Shown here: piece by piece, positions 19,005 to 27,176 of the stretch
How positions within the stretch are numbered: the stretch's first letter is position 1
Layout: the number at the start of each line of letters is the position of its first letter
Assembly (NCBI RefSeq): GCF_006970865.1
Contig: NZ_CP035503.1
Location: 695,001-759,000, forward strand
DNA: 64,000 nucleotides
Direction of reading: 5' to 3'
Origin: Rhodoferax sediminis
GTDB taxonomy: Bacteria; Pseudomonadota; Gammaproteobacteria; Burkholderiales; Burkholderiaceae_C
Program-made: the position numbers and the translations under genes
Notes under the pieces: generated by a model
The model's input: the letters and a program-made list of their open reading frames with translations, nothing else
Told to the model about the DNA's origin: nothing
Database searches by the model: none

Positions 19005-19868
19005 TCATGCAGCCATTAGGCTGCTCTCCATGACGACAGGGGCCAGGTATCCATTTGCGGAGTGAATTCGTACCCGGTTGTAGAAGCCCTCGATCCAGTC
19101 GACGATGTCCAGGCGAGCCTGCGCTCGCGTGTCGTAGCGTACCTGGTAGATGCGCTCGACCTTCAGCGTCTTGAAGAAGCTCTCCATGGCCGCGTTGTCC
19201 CAGGCGTTGCCCTTCCTGCTCATCGACATCGTAATACCGAACTGCGCTGTCAGGTGGCGGTACTCGTGACTGGCGTACTGGCTGCCACGATCCGTGTGCA
19301 CGAGCAACCCCGGCTCAGGCTTGCGTTGCCAGTACGCCGATCTCAAGGCCGCGCACACCAGCTTCGCATCGATCGTCTCGGACATCGACCAGCCCACGAT
19401 GCGGCGGCTCGCCAGGTCCATCACCGCAGCCAGGTACAGCCAGCCCTCACCGGTGGCAACGTAGGTGATGTCTGCCACCCAGGCCTTGTTCGACGGCCAG
19501 CCGTCGAAGCGCCGATCCAGCAGGTTAGGCGCCAGCGGCAGGCGATGGGCCGAGTCAGTGGTCACCACATATGCCCGCCGGTACACCGGACGCAGCCCTT
19601 GCCGTTGCAGACTTCGGCGCACTCGCTCGGCGCTCACGTACTCGCCTTGTTGGTGCAGTTGCTGCGTGATGCGCGCTCGACCGTAGCTCCTGCGACTGTC
19701 GCGGTGAAGGACCGCCACCTTGGCATCCAGTGCCTCATTCGCCAGTGCTCGTGGGCTGGGCGGTCGCACGCGCCACTGGCAGTACCCCGTGCGCGACACC
19801 GACAGCACCCGGCATAGCCGGCTGACCGTGTACTCGTCGCGATGATTCTCGATCCAGGCGTACTTCAT
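19005..19868 (-). CDS. IS3-family transposase OrfB (DDE catalytic subunit)
   Basis: A 287-residue transposase. The HTH_21 segment (RRSYGRARITQQLHQQG) precedes the rve integrase core, where the DDE residues appear in WVADITYVATGEGWLYLAAV, LLVHTDRGSQYASHEY and NAWDNAAMESFFKTLK. The ATG at 19868 overlaps the OrfA stop as ATGA, so translation is coupled, with or without frameshifting. No disruption is seen. Confidence 0.94.
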   Translation of the reverse strand: MKYAWIENHRDEYTVSRLCRVLSVSRTGYCQWRVRPPSPRALANEALDAKVAVLHRDSRRSYGRARITQQLHQQGEYVSAERVRRSLQRQGLRPVYRRAYVVTTDSAHRLPLAPNLLDRRFDGWPSNKAWVADITYVATGEGWLYLAAVMDLASRRIVGWSMSETIDAKLVCAALRSAYWQRKPEPGLLVHTDRGSQYASHEYRHLTAQFGITMSMSRKGNAWDNAAMESFFKTLKVERIYQVRYDTRAQARLDIVDWIEGFYNRVRIHSANGYLAPVVMESSLMAA

Positions 19869-20191
19869 CGCGACCCCTTGGCAAAGTACGCCGTCGCTTT
19901 TCGAAGGATTTCCACATCCAGCTTCGCATCGGCAAGCTCCCTGCGCAGGCGGCTGTTCTCGGCTTCCAATTCGCTCACAGGTCGACGCGTCGGCATTGCG
20001 GCGCCAGCCACAGCGACTTCGGGCGCCGGTGTGCCCGCAGCTCTGCGCCGCCGCGACCAATTACCCAGAGTCGCTACAGGCACGCCGAGGCGGCGTGCCG
20101 CTTGGTGGCCTCCGACCGACTCCGCCAACCTGATCGCCTCTATCTTGAACTCATCCGTGTACTGCCGCTTCGGCAATTTTTTATCTCGCAT
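19865..20191 (-). CDS. IS3-family transposase OrfA
   Basis: A 108-residue DNA-binding subunit. The helix-turn-helix QYTDEFKIEAIRLAESVGGH (then AARRLGVPVATLGNW) is followed by a leucine-zipper coiled coil (SELEAENSRLRRELADAKLD). The ATG at 20191 is chosen because homologues start with a short basic tail before KRQYTDEF. Confidence 0.93.
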   Translation of the reverse strand: MRDKKLPKRQYTDEFKIEAIRLAESVGGHQAARRLGVPVATLGNWSRRRRAAGTPAPEVAVAGAAMPTRRPVSELEAENSRLRRELADAKLDVEILRKATAYFAKGSR

Positions 20192-20254
20192 CTCGATTCT
20201 CCATACCTTAGAAGTTTTCAACTTCTTGCTGTACGTGAAATCGAGGCAGGGTCA

Positions 20255-20950
20255 AAGCGTCTCTTCCAGGAACCGGTTCAACACCGGCCGCCGCGGGAAG
20301 TACTCCTGCTCCCCCGCGGCCCGCTTCATCACGAGCAGCCCGGCGATGTCCGCCTTCACCACCAGATCGGTCACCACCTCGTCCACCAGGGTCTCGAATG
20401 CAATCGGCGGCGCATCCTTGCGCTCTATCACCCACAGGGCGGCCAGCACCGGGCGCAGTACATAGAGGTACTTCTTGGCCCGCACCATCTCTCCTTGCAG
20501 GTACTCCCGGTAGTTGCTCCGGGCCATGTGCAGATAGTGGTGAAACAGGCGCTCGGGCCGGTGCACCGAAGCCACCGCATGGTGCATTTCAGCCAGAAAG
20601 CCAGTTTCCGCGCGGTAGACGACGGATGAGCTCAGCCATTCGACCACGGTGGCATTGCCCTTGGCCAGCAGCAGCAAGGCCTTCCTGAGGTCCCAGCCAT
20701 TGACATCGAACACTGGCCCGGGTGTCTCCTCGATCACATCGCGGGGCGGATACAGCCGCAGGTACTGGTTGAGCGGTCGCACGAAGATGAAGCGCACGTC
20801 ATAGTCCGAATCGGGCGAGGCAAAGCCCCAGCCGCGGCTGCCGGACTCGCAGGCGTACAGGATGCGCACGTTCTCGCGGCGCTCGATATCCGCCAGCTGC
20901 TCCAGCACCTGGGCGCGCACCGCCGGGTTAATGGGGTGGTGGGTGTCCAT
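20255..20950 (-). pseudogene. N-terminal part of a YcgL-like nucleotidyltransferase split by IS3
   Basis: The minus-strand ATG at 20950 (one base after the upstream stop) opens 232 residues. ACESGSRGWGFASPDSDYDV is the minimal-nucleotidyltransferase signature (GSxxxG then DxD), as in COG3541/YcgL proteins. These enzymes are predicted to add a nucleotide to RNA or protein; a repair role was proposed from operon context, not shown. The gene is cut after EETL by the IS3 at 20254. The IS supplies a stop, so a C-terminally shortened protein with an intact active site could still be made. Confidence 0.85.
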
Positions 20951-20951
20951 A

Positions 20952-21185
20952 TCAAATCTCAAGGTCCGATTCCGGCGCAATCCACGGCCCCAGCCCCTTG
21001 TCCAGGGTGTCGCGGGCGCGCAAGTGCGCCGCCTCGGATTTGATGTCAGCGCTGCTCGGGTAGTGCCGCAGGATGACTCTGGCCTGCTCGCGCAGCGGCG
21101 CAGGAACCTCGCTGGAGGAGCGAACCTCCCGCAGGAACTCCCCCGCCCAGCGCAGCGCCCGGGTTCTCTCCGATGGCATGGTCAT
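20952..21185 (-). CDS. BPSL0761-family small protein
   Basis: A 77-residue protein, MTMPSERTRALRWAGEFLRE at its start and ILRHYPS in the middle, the pattern of the BPSL0761 family common in Burkholderiales. Function is unknown. It lies 16 bp after the first metallophosphoesterase and one base before the nucleotidyltransferase start, so it is part of the operon. Confidence 0.75.
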   Translation of the reverse strand: MTMPSERTRALRWAGEFLREVRSSSEVPAPLREQARVILRHYPSSADIKSEAAHLRARDTLDKGLGPWIAPESDLEI

Positions 21186-21201
21186 GATGAATCCCTTTCC
21201 T

Positions 21202-21999
21202 TCAGATTTCCACAATGAACCCCGGCTCGAACGAGCCGTTCTCGAACCTTTCGCTCCAGTGCTGGTAGCCGCGCGGATTGCAAACCACTCGAGTCCCAGC
21301 CACCTCGTAGTCCACGGAATCATGGATATGCCCGTGGATCCACAGGGCGGCGCGCCCCATGAGATGGCTCAGGTCCGAGGCATAGGCTGCCGAGAGCAGA
21401 TCCTCCCGAAAGCGCTCGGGAATCGAATGGGGGTGCGGCGCATGGTGCGTCACCACGACGGTCCTGGCGGGATCGCCATGCCCTAATTTTCCCTTCAGCC
21501 ACTCCACGCTGGCGCGGTGCCGACGCACGGTGAGCTCCGGGATCAGGTATTTCGAGTGTGCCCAGTAGAACTCGGCCGTCTTGGTGATCCGGATGCACTG
21601 GTAGTCGTTCATGCGGGCTCTAGCCAGGCGCTGCGCAATCCCGCGCCGCTCCTGGCCAAACAGATCGAAATCCGTCCACAGGCTGCAGCCCAGGAAACGC
21701 ACACCTCCAAGATCCACGCCGTCGACCTCCAGGAATTCGATGTCGTGCTGGCGCGCCATCTCGCGCAGCGGATCGAGCAGCTGCGTCCAGTGCTGGTCGT
21801 AGAACTCGTGATTCCCGGCGACATAGACGATGGGTTTGTGCGGAAACGTCTCACGCGCCCAGCGCAGTCCCCGCGCCCCGCCATGGATGTCGCCGGCCAG
21901 CACCACCACGTCGGCCGACGCGTCGATGCGCCGGCCATCAGTCACCGGGGAGAAGGGACGCATCTCCACATGCAGGTCGGACAGGATCAGCAGCTTCAT
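21202..21999 (-). CDS. Metallophosphoesterase (tandem paralogue 1)
   Basis: A 265-residue calcineurin-like phosphoesterase. Metal-ligand motifs in order: LSDLHVE, LAGDIHGG, GNHEFYD, THHAPHPHS and HGHIHDS. Enzymes of this fold cleave phosphomono- or diesters with two metal ions; many act on 2',3'-cyclic or terminal phosphates of RNA. It is cytoplasmic, with no signal. It overlaps its paralogue by ATGA (21996-21999), and the two share length and motif spacing. Confidence 0.9.
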   Translation of the reverse strand: MKLLILSDLHVEMRPFSPVTDGRRIDASADVVVLAGDIHGGARGLRWARETFPHKPIVYVAGNHEFYDQHWTQLLDPLREMARQHDIEFLEVDGVDLGGVRFLGCSLWTDFDLFGQERRGIAQRLARARMNDYQCIRITKTAEFYWAHSKYLIPELTVRRHRASVEWLKGKLGHGDPARTVVVTHHAPHPHSIPERFREDLLSAAYASDLSHLMGRAALWIHGHIHDSVDYEVAGTRVVCNPRGYQHWSERFENGSFEPGFIVEI

Positions 22000-22793
22000 G
22001 AGGGGACCTCCAGCAGCAGGGAGCCGTCAAAGTCCGGGTTCTCGAACTGGAGCTCCGCCGGCGTGGCCGCGCTGGAGCGGTTCCTCGCATAACCCAGCGG
22101 ATTCGCCACGACCCGGCAGTCGCCCACGCGGTAGTCGAACGAGTCATGCACATGACCGTGCAGCCACAGGTCCACGCCCGGCATCAGGCTGGAGAGGTCG
22201 CTCACGAAGGCCGCGTTCACCGCGTCGCCCCTGTAGCGCGGGTGCACCGAGCCCGGGTGCGGACCGTGGTGGGTCACCACTACCGTGGGTCCGGCAAACG
22301 GCCGGGCCAACTCCCGCTCCAGCCAGGCTCGGGACTGCTCATGCTCCTGCAGCGCACGCGCCGCTGTGAAGGCGCCCTCCTGCATCTTGATGCACCAGTG
22401 ATCATTCAGGGCCCGCTCACACCGGCCCATGAGATCGCTTTGCAGGTAACGGTTGTCCAGCCGATAGTCGGTCCACAGAGTGCAGCCCAGGAAGCGCACG
22501 CCGCCCCACTCCAGGCGGTCGTTGTCCAGGAAGTGGATATTGGTGCCGGCGGCCGCCTTTCTGAGGTCCTGACGCACGCTGTGCAGCGACTCGCCATAGA
22601 ACTCGTGGTTGCCGGCCAGGTACAGCACCGGCACGGGCCAATCGGCGAACAAGTCGATGGCCTGCGTGCCATTGGCAATGTCGCCGGCCAGCACCAGCAG
22701 GTCGGCGCCAGTGGCGGGGGCGATGACGCGCTCACCCGGCCAGCGCTTTTGAAGAAATTCCAGGTGGAGGTCTGAAGCGATTTGCAGTTTCAT
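21996..22793 (-). CDS. Metallophosphoesterase (tandem paralogue 2)
   Basis: A 265-residue copy of the same family: ASDLHLEF, LAGDIANG, GNHEFYGES, THHGPHPGS and HGHVHDS. It has exactly the same length as paralogue 1 but differs through most of its length, so the duplication is old. It sits 7 bp after paralogue 3. All catalytic residues are present, so no copy looks like a dead spare. Confidence 0.9.
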   Translation of the reverse strand: MKLQIASDLHLEFLQKRWPGERVIAPATGADLLVLAGDIANGTQAIDLFADWPVPVLYLAGNHEFYGESLHSVRQDLRKAAAGTNIHFLDNDRLEWGGVRFLGCTLWTDYRLDNRYLQSDLMGRCERALNDHWCIKMQEGAFTAARALQEHEQSRAWLERELARPFAGPTVVVTHHGPHPGSVHPRYRGDAVNAAFVSDLSSLMPGVDLWLHGHVHDSFDYRVGDCRVVANPLGYARNRSSAATPAELQFENPDFDGSLLLEVPS

Positions 22794-22800
22794 AGGGTCC

Positions 22801-23610
22801 TCAAGAAATGCTTGGCACGCCGGCCGAAACTAGCAAGCCGGGATCGAACTCGGCGTTCTCCATCTCGTTGGTGAGCCACCCATAGGGATAGCCGCGCGGA
22901 TTGCATACGACCCTCACGTTGCGCCGAGAGTCGCCGAGACGGTAGGCGCACGAACTGTGCGTGTGCCCGTGGATCCACAGGCTTGCGCGCAGCAACAGCT
23001 CCAGGGGCAGGTGCGAGCCGAACGCCGCGGTCAGGATGTCGCTGGCGAATTGCGGCGCGGTGGAGCGCCGGTGCGGGTAGTGGTGCGTCACCACCACCGT
23101 GCGGCTCGGATCACCCTTCATCAGTTCGGTGGTCAGCCAGGCGCGACTGGCCAGGTGACGCTCGATCGAGAGTTGGGGGCTCAAGCGTTTCTCTCGCCCC
23201 GCCACCCCGATGACCCGGTAGTCGGCCAGGCCCCACTCGGCCTCGTGCATGGCCTCCTCCTGCCGATGCTCCCCAAGGTACGCGAAATCGGTCCACAGCG
23301 TGCAGCCCAGGAACCTCAGGCCCGCTATTTCCACAGCGTCGTTCTCCAGGAAGTGAACGTCTTGCTCGCGGGCGGTGCGGCGCAGGAGTGCCAGGGTATC
23401 CTCCCAGTCGCCGTCGTAGAACTCGTGATTGCCGGCCACATAGACGATGGGTTTGTCAGGGAAGGTCGCGCGCGCCCAGATGATGCCGTCGGCGCCGGGA
23501 TGGACGTCGCCGGCCAGCACCACGATGTCGGCGGCCGCGACGGCCCCCGGGTCGGGCGCGAAGGCGCAGAACTCCAGGTGCAGATCGGACAGGACGAGCA
23601 GCTTCACCAT
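22801..23610 (-). CDS. Metallophosphoesterase (tandem paralogue 3)
   Basis: A 269-residue copy with LSDLHLEF, LAGDVHPGADG, GNHEFYDGDW, THHYPHRRS and HGHTHSS. It is closer to paralogue 1 than to 2 around KPIVYVAGNHEFYD. It overlaps the fourth phosphoesterase gene by seven bases. Three full-length copies in a row suggest different substrates or strand ends. Confidence 0.9.
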   Translation of the reverse strand: MVKLLVLSDLHLEFCAFAPDPGAVAAADIVVLAGDVHPGADGIIWARATFPDKPIVYVAGNHEFYDGDWEDTLALLRRTAREQDVHFLENDAVEIAGLRFLGCTLWTDFAYLGEHRQEEAMHEAEWGLADYRVIGVAGREKRLSPQLSIERHLASRAWLTTELMKGDPSRTVVVTHHYPHRRSTAPQFASDILTAAFGSHLPLELLLRASLWIHGHTHSSCAYRLGDSRRNVRVVCNPRGYPYGWLTNEMENAEFDPGLLVSAGVPSIS

Positions 23611-24362
23611 CCCGCCTCTCCCGGATGGATCAGCTGGCCCAGGCCGTTCTTGATGGCGCAGTACGCCACGCCCCGGGGATCGAAGCCCAGGGCCGGGCGC
23701 AACGGCGCGTATGCCTCGCTGCGGTCATCGTGGTGGTGGCCGTGGAAGCTGCGCACCACGCGCAGCGCACGCGCCAGGTCGTCCAGTGCCGCGAAGCCAT
23801 GCGGGTGGCACGAAGGCGCCTCGTGCGTCACCAGGATGTCGGCGTCCTGCGCCGCCAGGCTTGCCACGTCGTCGGGGTAGATGGCCCCGTGCAGCTTCGG
23901 GCTCGGCCTCTGGCCACCGCGCCACGGGTACGGGCCCTTCTTCATGGCTTGGTCCTTGTTGGCAAACACCGGCTCGGCCGGCGGATACCAGATGCGGCCC
24001 TGGAACACTCCGCCCAGACCGGCCACGCGCACGCCGTCCATCTCCAGCACGCGGCCATGCAGCGGGATGGCAGCGCCGCAGTCGTGCAGCATGGCCCAAT
24101 GCTCATAAGTGTCGGCATCGTGGTTGCCGTGGATGAAGGCGACCCGCACCTCGGGGAAACTGCGGTGCAACGGCGCCAGGATTTCCCGAAAGGGCTGGTG
24201 GTCGATGTCCACATCGCCCAGGAACACCAGCCAGCGCGGCGGCTCGGGCGCGGCCAGCAGCGCGCGGGCCAGGTACTTGAACTCGGCATGCACGTCGCCG
24301 AGGAACCAGAGGCGGCGCAGCGCTTTTTCATGGTCCCGGTCGAATTGCTCCATGTCTCGCAT
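23604..24362 (-). CDS. Metallophosphoesterase of a different subfamily
   Basis: A 252-residue protein from the ATG at 24362. Motifs LGDVHAEF, LGDVDIDHQ, HGNHDADTYEHW, THEAPSCHPHG and HGHHHDD show a complete bimetal site. The spacing and flanks differ from the three paralogues downstream, so it is a separate recruitment. Its ATG overlaps the stop of the HAD gene before it. Confidence 0.88.
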   Translation of the reverse strand: MRDMEQFDRDHEKALRRLWFLGDVHAEFKYLARALLAAPEPPRWLVFLGDVDIDHQPFREILAPLHRSFPEVRVAFIHGNHDADTYEHWAMLHDCGAAIPLHGRVLEMDGVRVAGLGGVFQGRIWYPPAEPVFANKDQAMKKGPYPWRGGQRPSPKLHGAIYPDDVASLAAQDADILVTHEAPSCHPHGFAALDDLARALRVVRSFHGHHHDDRSEAYAPLRPALGFDPRGVAYCAIKNGLGQLIHPGEAGW

Positions 24363-24835
24363 CACAGTCTCCCCTCGATCATGGCGCGCAGGCGCGGGGC
24401 ATCGGTCGGCTGGAAGCCTTGGCTTGGGTCCGTGAGCAGCAAGTGCGGGCACTGCGGCTCGAACCAGTAGGGCCAGTCATCGAGGGCCAGCCAGGGTGTG
24501 CCTCGGGGGCGGTTCCTTTGCAGCCAGGCCTCGCACTCCAATTGGCGATCGAAGTGCTGCGATAAAACGGGCAGCCAGCGCTCGTTGTACCGCTGTGCCT
24601 CCATGACGGGTGTCACGTCGATTACCCGAGAGGCCATGTCGGCCGAGAAGAACTCACGTAGCACGCCCAGCGAATGGATCGTGCGCCAGCTGCTGCTGAT
24701 GACGATGCGCGGCGTATCAAACTCGCGCAGCACGCCCTCGATCAGAGGCAGCCTTCCAAAGAGCGCATCCACAACGTGGAAATCAGGATGCGTGACGCCG
24801 TCGAAGTCCAGGAACACGATCAAATCGCGGGCCAT
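24362..24835 (-). CDS. SAK-type HAD phosphatase (tandem copy 1)
   Basis: A 157-residue minimal HAD protein: FLDFDGVTHPD gives the DxD nucleophile pair, VISSSWR is motif II, and LALDDWP is the motif IV-like acidic pair. It belongs with the HAD domains found in Swiss-Army-Knife RNA repair proteins, which are thought to remove terminal phosphates from RNA. No cap domain is present. It is 1:1 duplicated by the next gene upstream. Confidence 0.82.
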   Translation of the reverse strand: MARDLIVFLDFDGVTHPDFHVVDALFGRLPLIEGVLREFDTPRIVISSSWRTIHSLGVLREFFSADMASRVIDVTPVMEAQRYNERWLPVLSQHFDRQLECEAWLQRNRPRGTPWLALDDWPYWFEPQCPHLLLTDPSQGFQPTDAPRLRAMIEGRL

Positions 24836-25290
24836 CACAGTCTCTCCTCGATCATGGCGCGCAGGCGCGGGGCATCGTCCACCGCAAATCCCTGCCGGTG
24901 GTCGGTCAGCAGCAAATGCCGGCACTGCGGCTCGAACCAGTGCGCACGGTCGTCGATGGCGAGCCACGGCGTGTCCCAGGGACGGTTCTGCCGCATCCAG
25001 TGCTCGCATTCGCGTTGGCGCTCAAAGCGGCGTGATTGGCCGGGCAACCAGCCGTTATCAAGGCGTTCCAGCCCTGGGGTCACATCGATCACGCGCTCGG
25101 CCAGGTCCTTCGAGAAAAACTCCAGCAGCTCGCCCAGCGGATGCACCTCTCGCCAGCTACTGCTGATCACGATGCGCGTCGCGTCAAACTCGCGCAGCAC
25201 CTCCTCGATCAGGGGCAACCTTCCAAATAGGGCATCCACTTCGCAAGGCTCGGGGTGGGTGACGCCATCGAAGTCGAGGAACACGATCAT
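24835..25290 (-). CDS. SAK-type HAD phosphatase (tandem copy 2)
   Basis: A 151-residue copy of the same HAD family (FLDFDGVTHPE, VISSSWRE, LAIDDRAHWFEPQC, HLLLTDHRQGF). It shares clear blocks with copy 1 (DALFGRLPLIE, WFEPQC, DAPRLRAMIE), so this duplication is more recent than that of the phosphoesterases. Its start forms an ATGA overlap with the zinc-ribbon gene, and its stop overlaps the copy 1 start. Confidence 0.82.
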   Translation of the reverse strand: MIVFLDFDGVTHPEPCEVDALFGRLPLIEEVLREFDATRIVISSSWREVHPLGELLEFFSKDLAERVIDVTPGLERLDNGWLPGQSRRFERQRECEHWMRQNRPWDTPWLAIDDRAHWFEPQCRHLLLTDHRQGFAVDDAPRLRAMIEERL

Positions 25291-25841
25291 GACGAGCCCT
25301 CCTGGTCATCGGGCATCTTGGTGGCCTGCCATACCTTCTTCCAGACCGGATTGCTGAGCGACAAGCGTCGATTGGGCGAGTGTTCCTTGCACAGCGTGAG
25401 GTAGTACCCATTGTAGGAATGGGCCTTGGCGGGTTGGCCACAGGCCATGCACATACTGGTGGTGGCGTCCTCGGCCCGGTTGACCAGCTCGCGGATCACC
25501 TGCGCCGGCGATGCTGGTGCGTTGGCGCGGGCCGGTTTCGCCTTGGGGCGCAGACCCACATGGCCGGGCCCCGGCACCACCTCGTAAGAGATCGAGACGT
25601 CATCGGGATCTCGTTCCATGCTGTAGTACAGCCGGTACGAGCCGAACTTCTCCTTGATCTGCACCCAATGAAAATTCCTCTTGTTCTCGCAAAGGGCGGC
25701 ATCGATGTCGGCGCACAGCCGCGCGAACATCTCGAACCAGCCGCGGTACAGCGCGAAGCCGATGTTCGTGCCGGCAAACATGTACGGGTAGCGCTCCTTG
25801 AGGGCCTGCACCGTGGATGGATGGTCGTGATTGGCGTTCAT
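25287..25841 (-). CDS. Zinc-ribbon protein of unknown function in the repair-like operon
   Basis: A 184-residue protein. The first 110 residues are rich in aromatics (FALYRGWFEMFARLCADID, FHWVQIKEKFGSYRLYYSME). A C-terminal metal site is likely: CMACGQPAKAHSYNGYYLTL followed by CKEH gives CxxC-x(16)-CxxH. I do not recognise the family. Its place between the AAA+ ATPase and the HAD genes suggests a nucleic-acid-binding or sensor role, by inference only. Confidence 0.7.
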   Translation of the reverse strand: MNANHDHPSTVQALKERYPYMFAGTNIGFALYRGWFEMFARLCADIDAALCENKRNFHWVQIKEKFGSYRLYYSMERDPDDVSISYEVVPGPGHVGLRPKAKPARANAPASPAQVIRELVNRAEDATTSMCMACGQPAKAHSYNGYYLTLCKEHSPNRRLSLSNPVWKKVWQATKMPDDQEGSS

Positions 25842-25862
25842 GAAAGTTCCTTGGTCTAAAGG

Positions 25863-27176
25863 TCAATGCAGTTGCGGGCGTCCCGCCGCGCCGGCGGCAT
25901 CGTCCTGCAGCTCTTTCGGCAGATCGCTGATCCGAAGATGCGAGCGGCCGTTGGCCAGCGCGTGGCCCACCGCGGGCTCGATCGCCTGGCGGATCTCGCG
26001 CGGGCTGAGATGCGCCACGCGCACCACGATCTCGCGCGCGGGCGGCTCGAAGCCTTCGAGCGCGAGGCTCTCGATGACGCTTTTTACGATGCCGGGGGCC
26101 ATCTGCAGCGCCTGCTCGGGCGTAGGCATGGCGATGTGGAACTCGCGAAACCTCGAGCGCAGCGGCGCGGAGATGCGCCGGGCATCATTCGCAGTAGCGA
26201 TCCAGATGATCTGGCTGGCGTCGAATTCGAAGTTGGTCGAGATGTCGCGCACGCAGTTCGACGTGACGGGCTCGAGCAGCGTCAGCAGCGAGGCCAGCGG
26301 GTCCTGCACGGCGAAGTCGCGCCGGGCCTTGTCGACCTCGTCGAGCACGATGATGGGGTTGGCAACCTGGCCCAGCACCACCTGGTCGAATACCACGCCA
26401 TAGGTGGTATTGCCCCACTTGCGGTCACTGCCCAATAGGACGGCGCCGGTCTGGTCGTTGTCGAAGGCCTGGCGGCGGACTTCGGTACCCAGGGCGTCGG
26501 CGAGTTTGAAGGCGAAATGGGTCTTGCCAACGCCGGGCTCGCCCACCAGCAGGATCGGCGGCAGCGAGAAGGCGCGCCCGCTCTTGTCCCCCAGCGCGAG
26601 CTGGGCGGCCACGAGATCGATGACCGCACCGAAGTGCGGCTGGGACTCGCGCAGTGCGGCCAGTGCAGCGACGGGATCCTCAGGTGCGGCCACACGGCGC
26701 AGCGGCCCGCGCTGTTTGAGCTTGAGGTACAGCTTGTGGTCGCGCTGATACCACTCCTTGTCTGGAGTGGATGTCAGGCAACCCTGGATCCAGTGCACCA
26801 GCCGGGCGGCCGGGTACACGGGGTGCTGCGCCCTCACGTCGTAGTCGACGCCAAGCACGGGGTCGATGGCCTGCTCGAGCTCCTTGTCGAAGTCAAAGTC
26901 GATGTCGTCTTTCTTGCGTGATCTGGCGAATGCATTGGCCTGCGTGGCCTCGTACTTGGCATCGCGCGCACGCTCCTCCGCCTCTTCGCGTTCCGCTCTT
27001 TCGGCGATTTCCTGCTCGCGAAGGCGGTTTGCCTCCTCGCCGAGTTGGGTGGCCAGGCGCTCGTCCAGCAGGATCTCGGGCGCCAGGCCCGTTCCTTTTG
27101 CTTTAAAGCCCAGGTAGCGGGCATGCAGCCGGTAGCCCGGCGGCGGGGCATCTTGTTGTTGGCGATCTCGGATCAT
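25863..27176 (-). CDS. Lon-like AAA+ ATPase heading the repair-like operon
   Basis: A 437-residue protein. After about 200 N-terminal residues, including an Arg/Glu-rich coiled coil (REQEIAERAEREEAEERARD), comes an AAA+ module: GEPGVGKT near 211-218, IIVLDEVDKARRD near 275-287, sensor IWIATAND, and an arginine-finger region (PLRSRFREF). It is closest to Lon/ClpX-like ATPases, but there is no Ser-Lys protease domain, so it would remodel rather than degrade. AGGAG before the ATG at 27176 supports the start. It is the first gene of a ten-gene operon running to 18618. Confidence 0.85.
   Translation of the reverse strand: MIRDRQQQDAPPPGYRLHARYLGFKAKGTGLAPEILLDERLATQLGEEANRLREQEIAERAEREEAEERARDAKYEATQANAFARSRKKDDIDFDFDKELEQAIDPVLGVDYDVRAQHPVYPAARLVHWIQGCLTSTPDKEWYQRDHKLYLKLKQRGPLRRVAAPEDPVAALAALRESQPHFGAVIDLVAAQLALGDKSGRAFSLPPILLVGEPGVGKTHFAFKLADALGTEVRRQAFDNDQTGAVLLGSDRKWGNTTYGVVFDQVVLGQVANPIIVLDEVDKARRDFAVQDPLASLLTLLEPVTSNCVRDISTNFEFDASQIIWIATANDARRISAPLRSRFREFHIAMPTPEQALQMAPGIVKSVIESLALEGFEPPAREIVVRVAHLSPREIRQAIEPAVGHALANGRSHLRISDLPKELQDDAAGAAGRPQLH

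Larger units (their letters stand above)
18975..20254 (-). mobile_element. Complete IS3-family insertion sequence
   Basis: A 1280-bp element. Both ends start TGACCCTGCCTCG and share a 30-bp inverted repeat with two mismatches (18975-19004 and 20225-20254, ending CACGTACAGCAAG). The flanks carry a 3-bp duplication, AAG (18972-18974 and 20255-20257). It encodes intact OrfA and OrfB on the minus strand. It is inserted in the nucleotidyltransferase gene. Confidence 0.93.
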
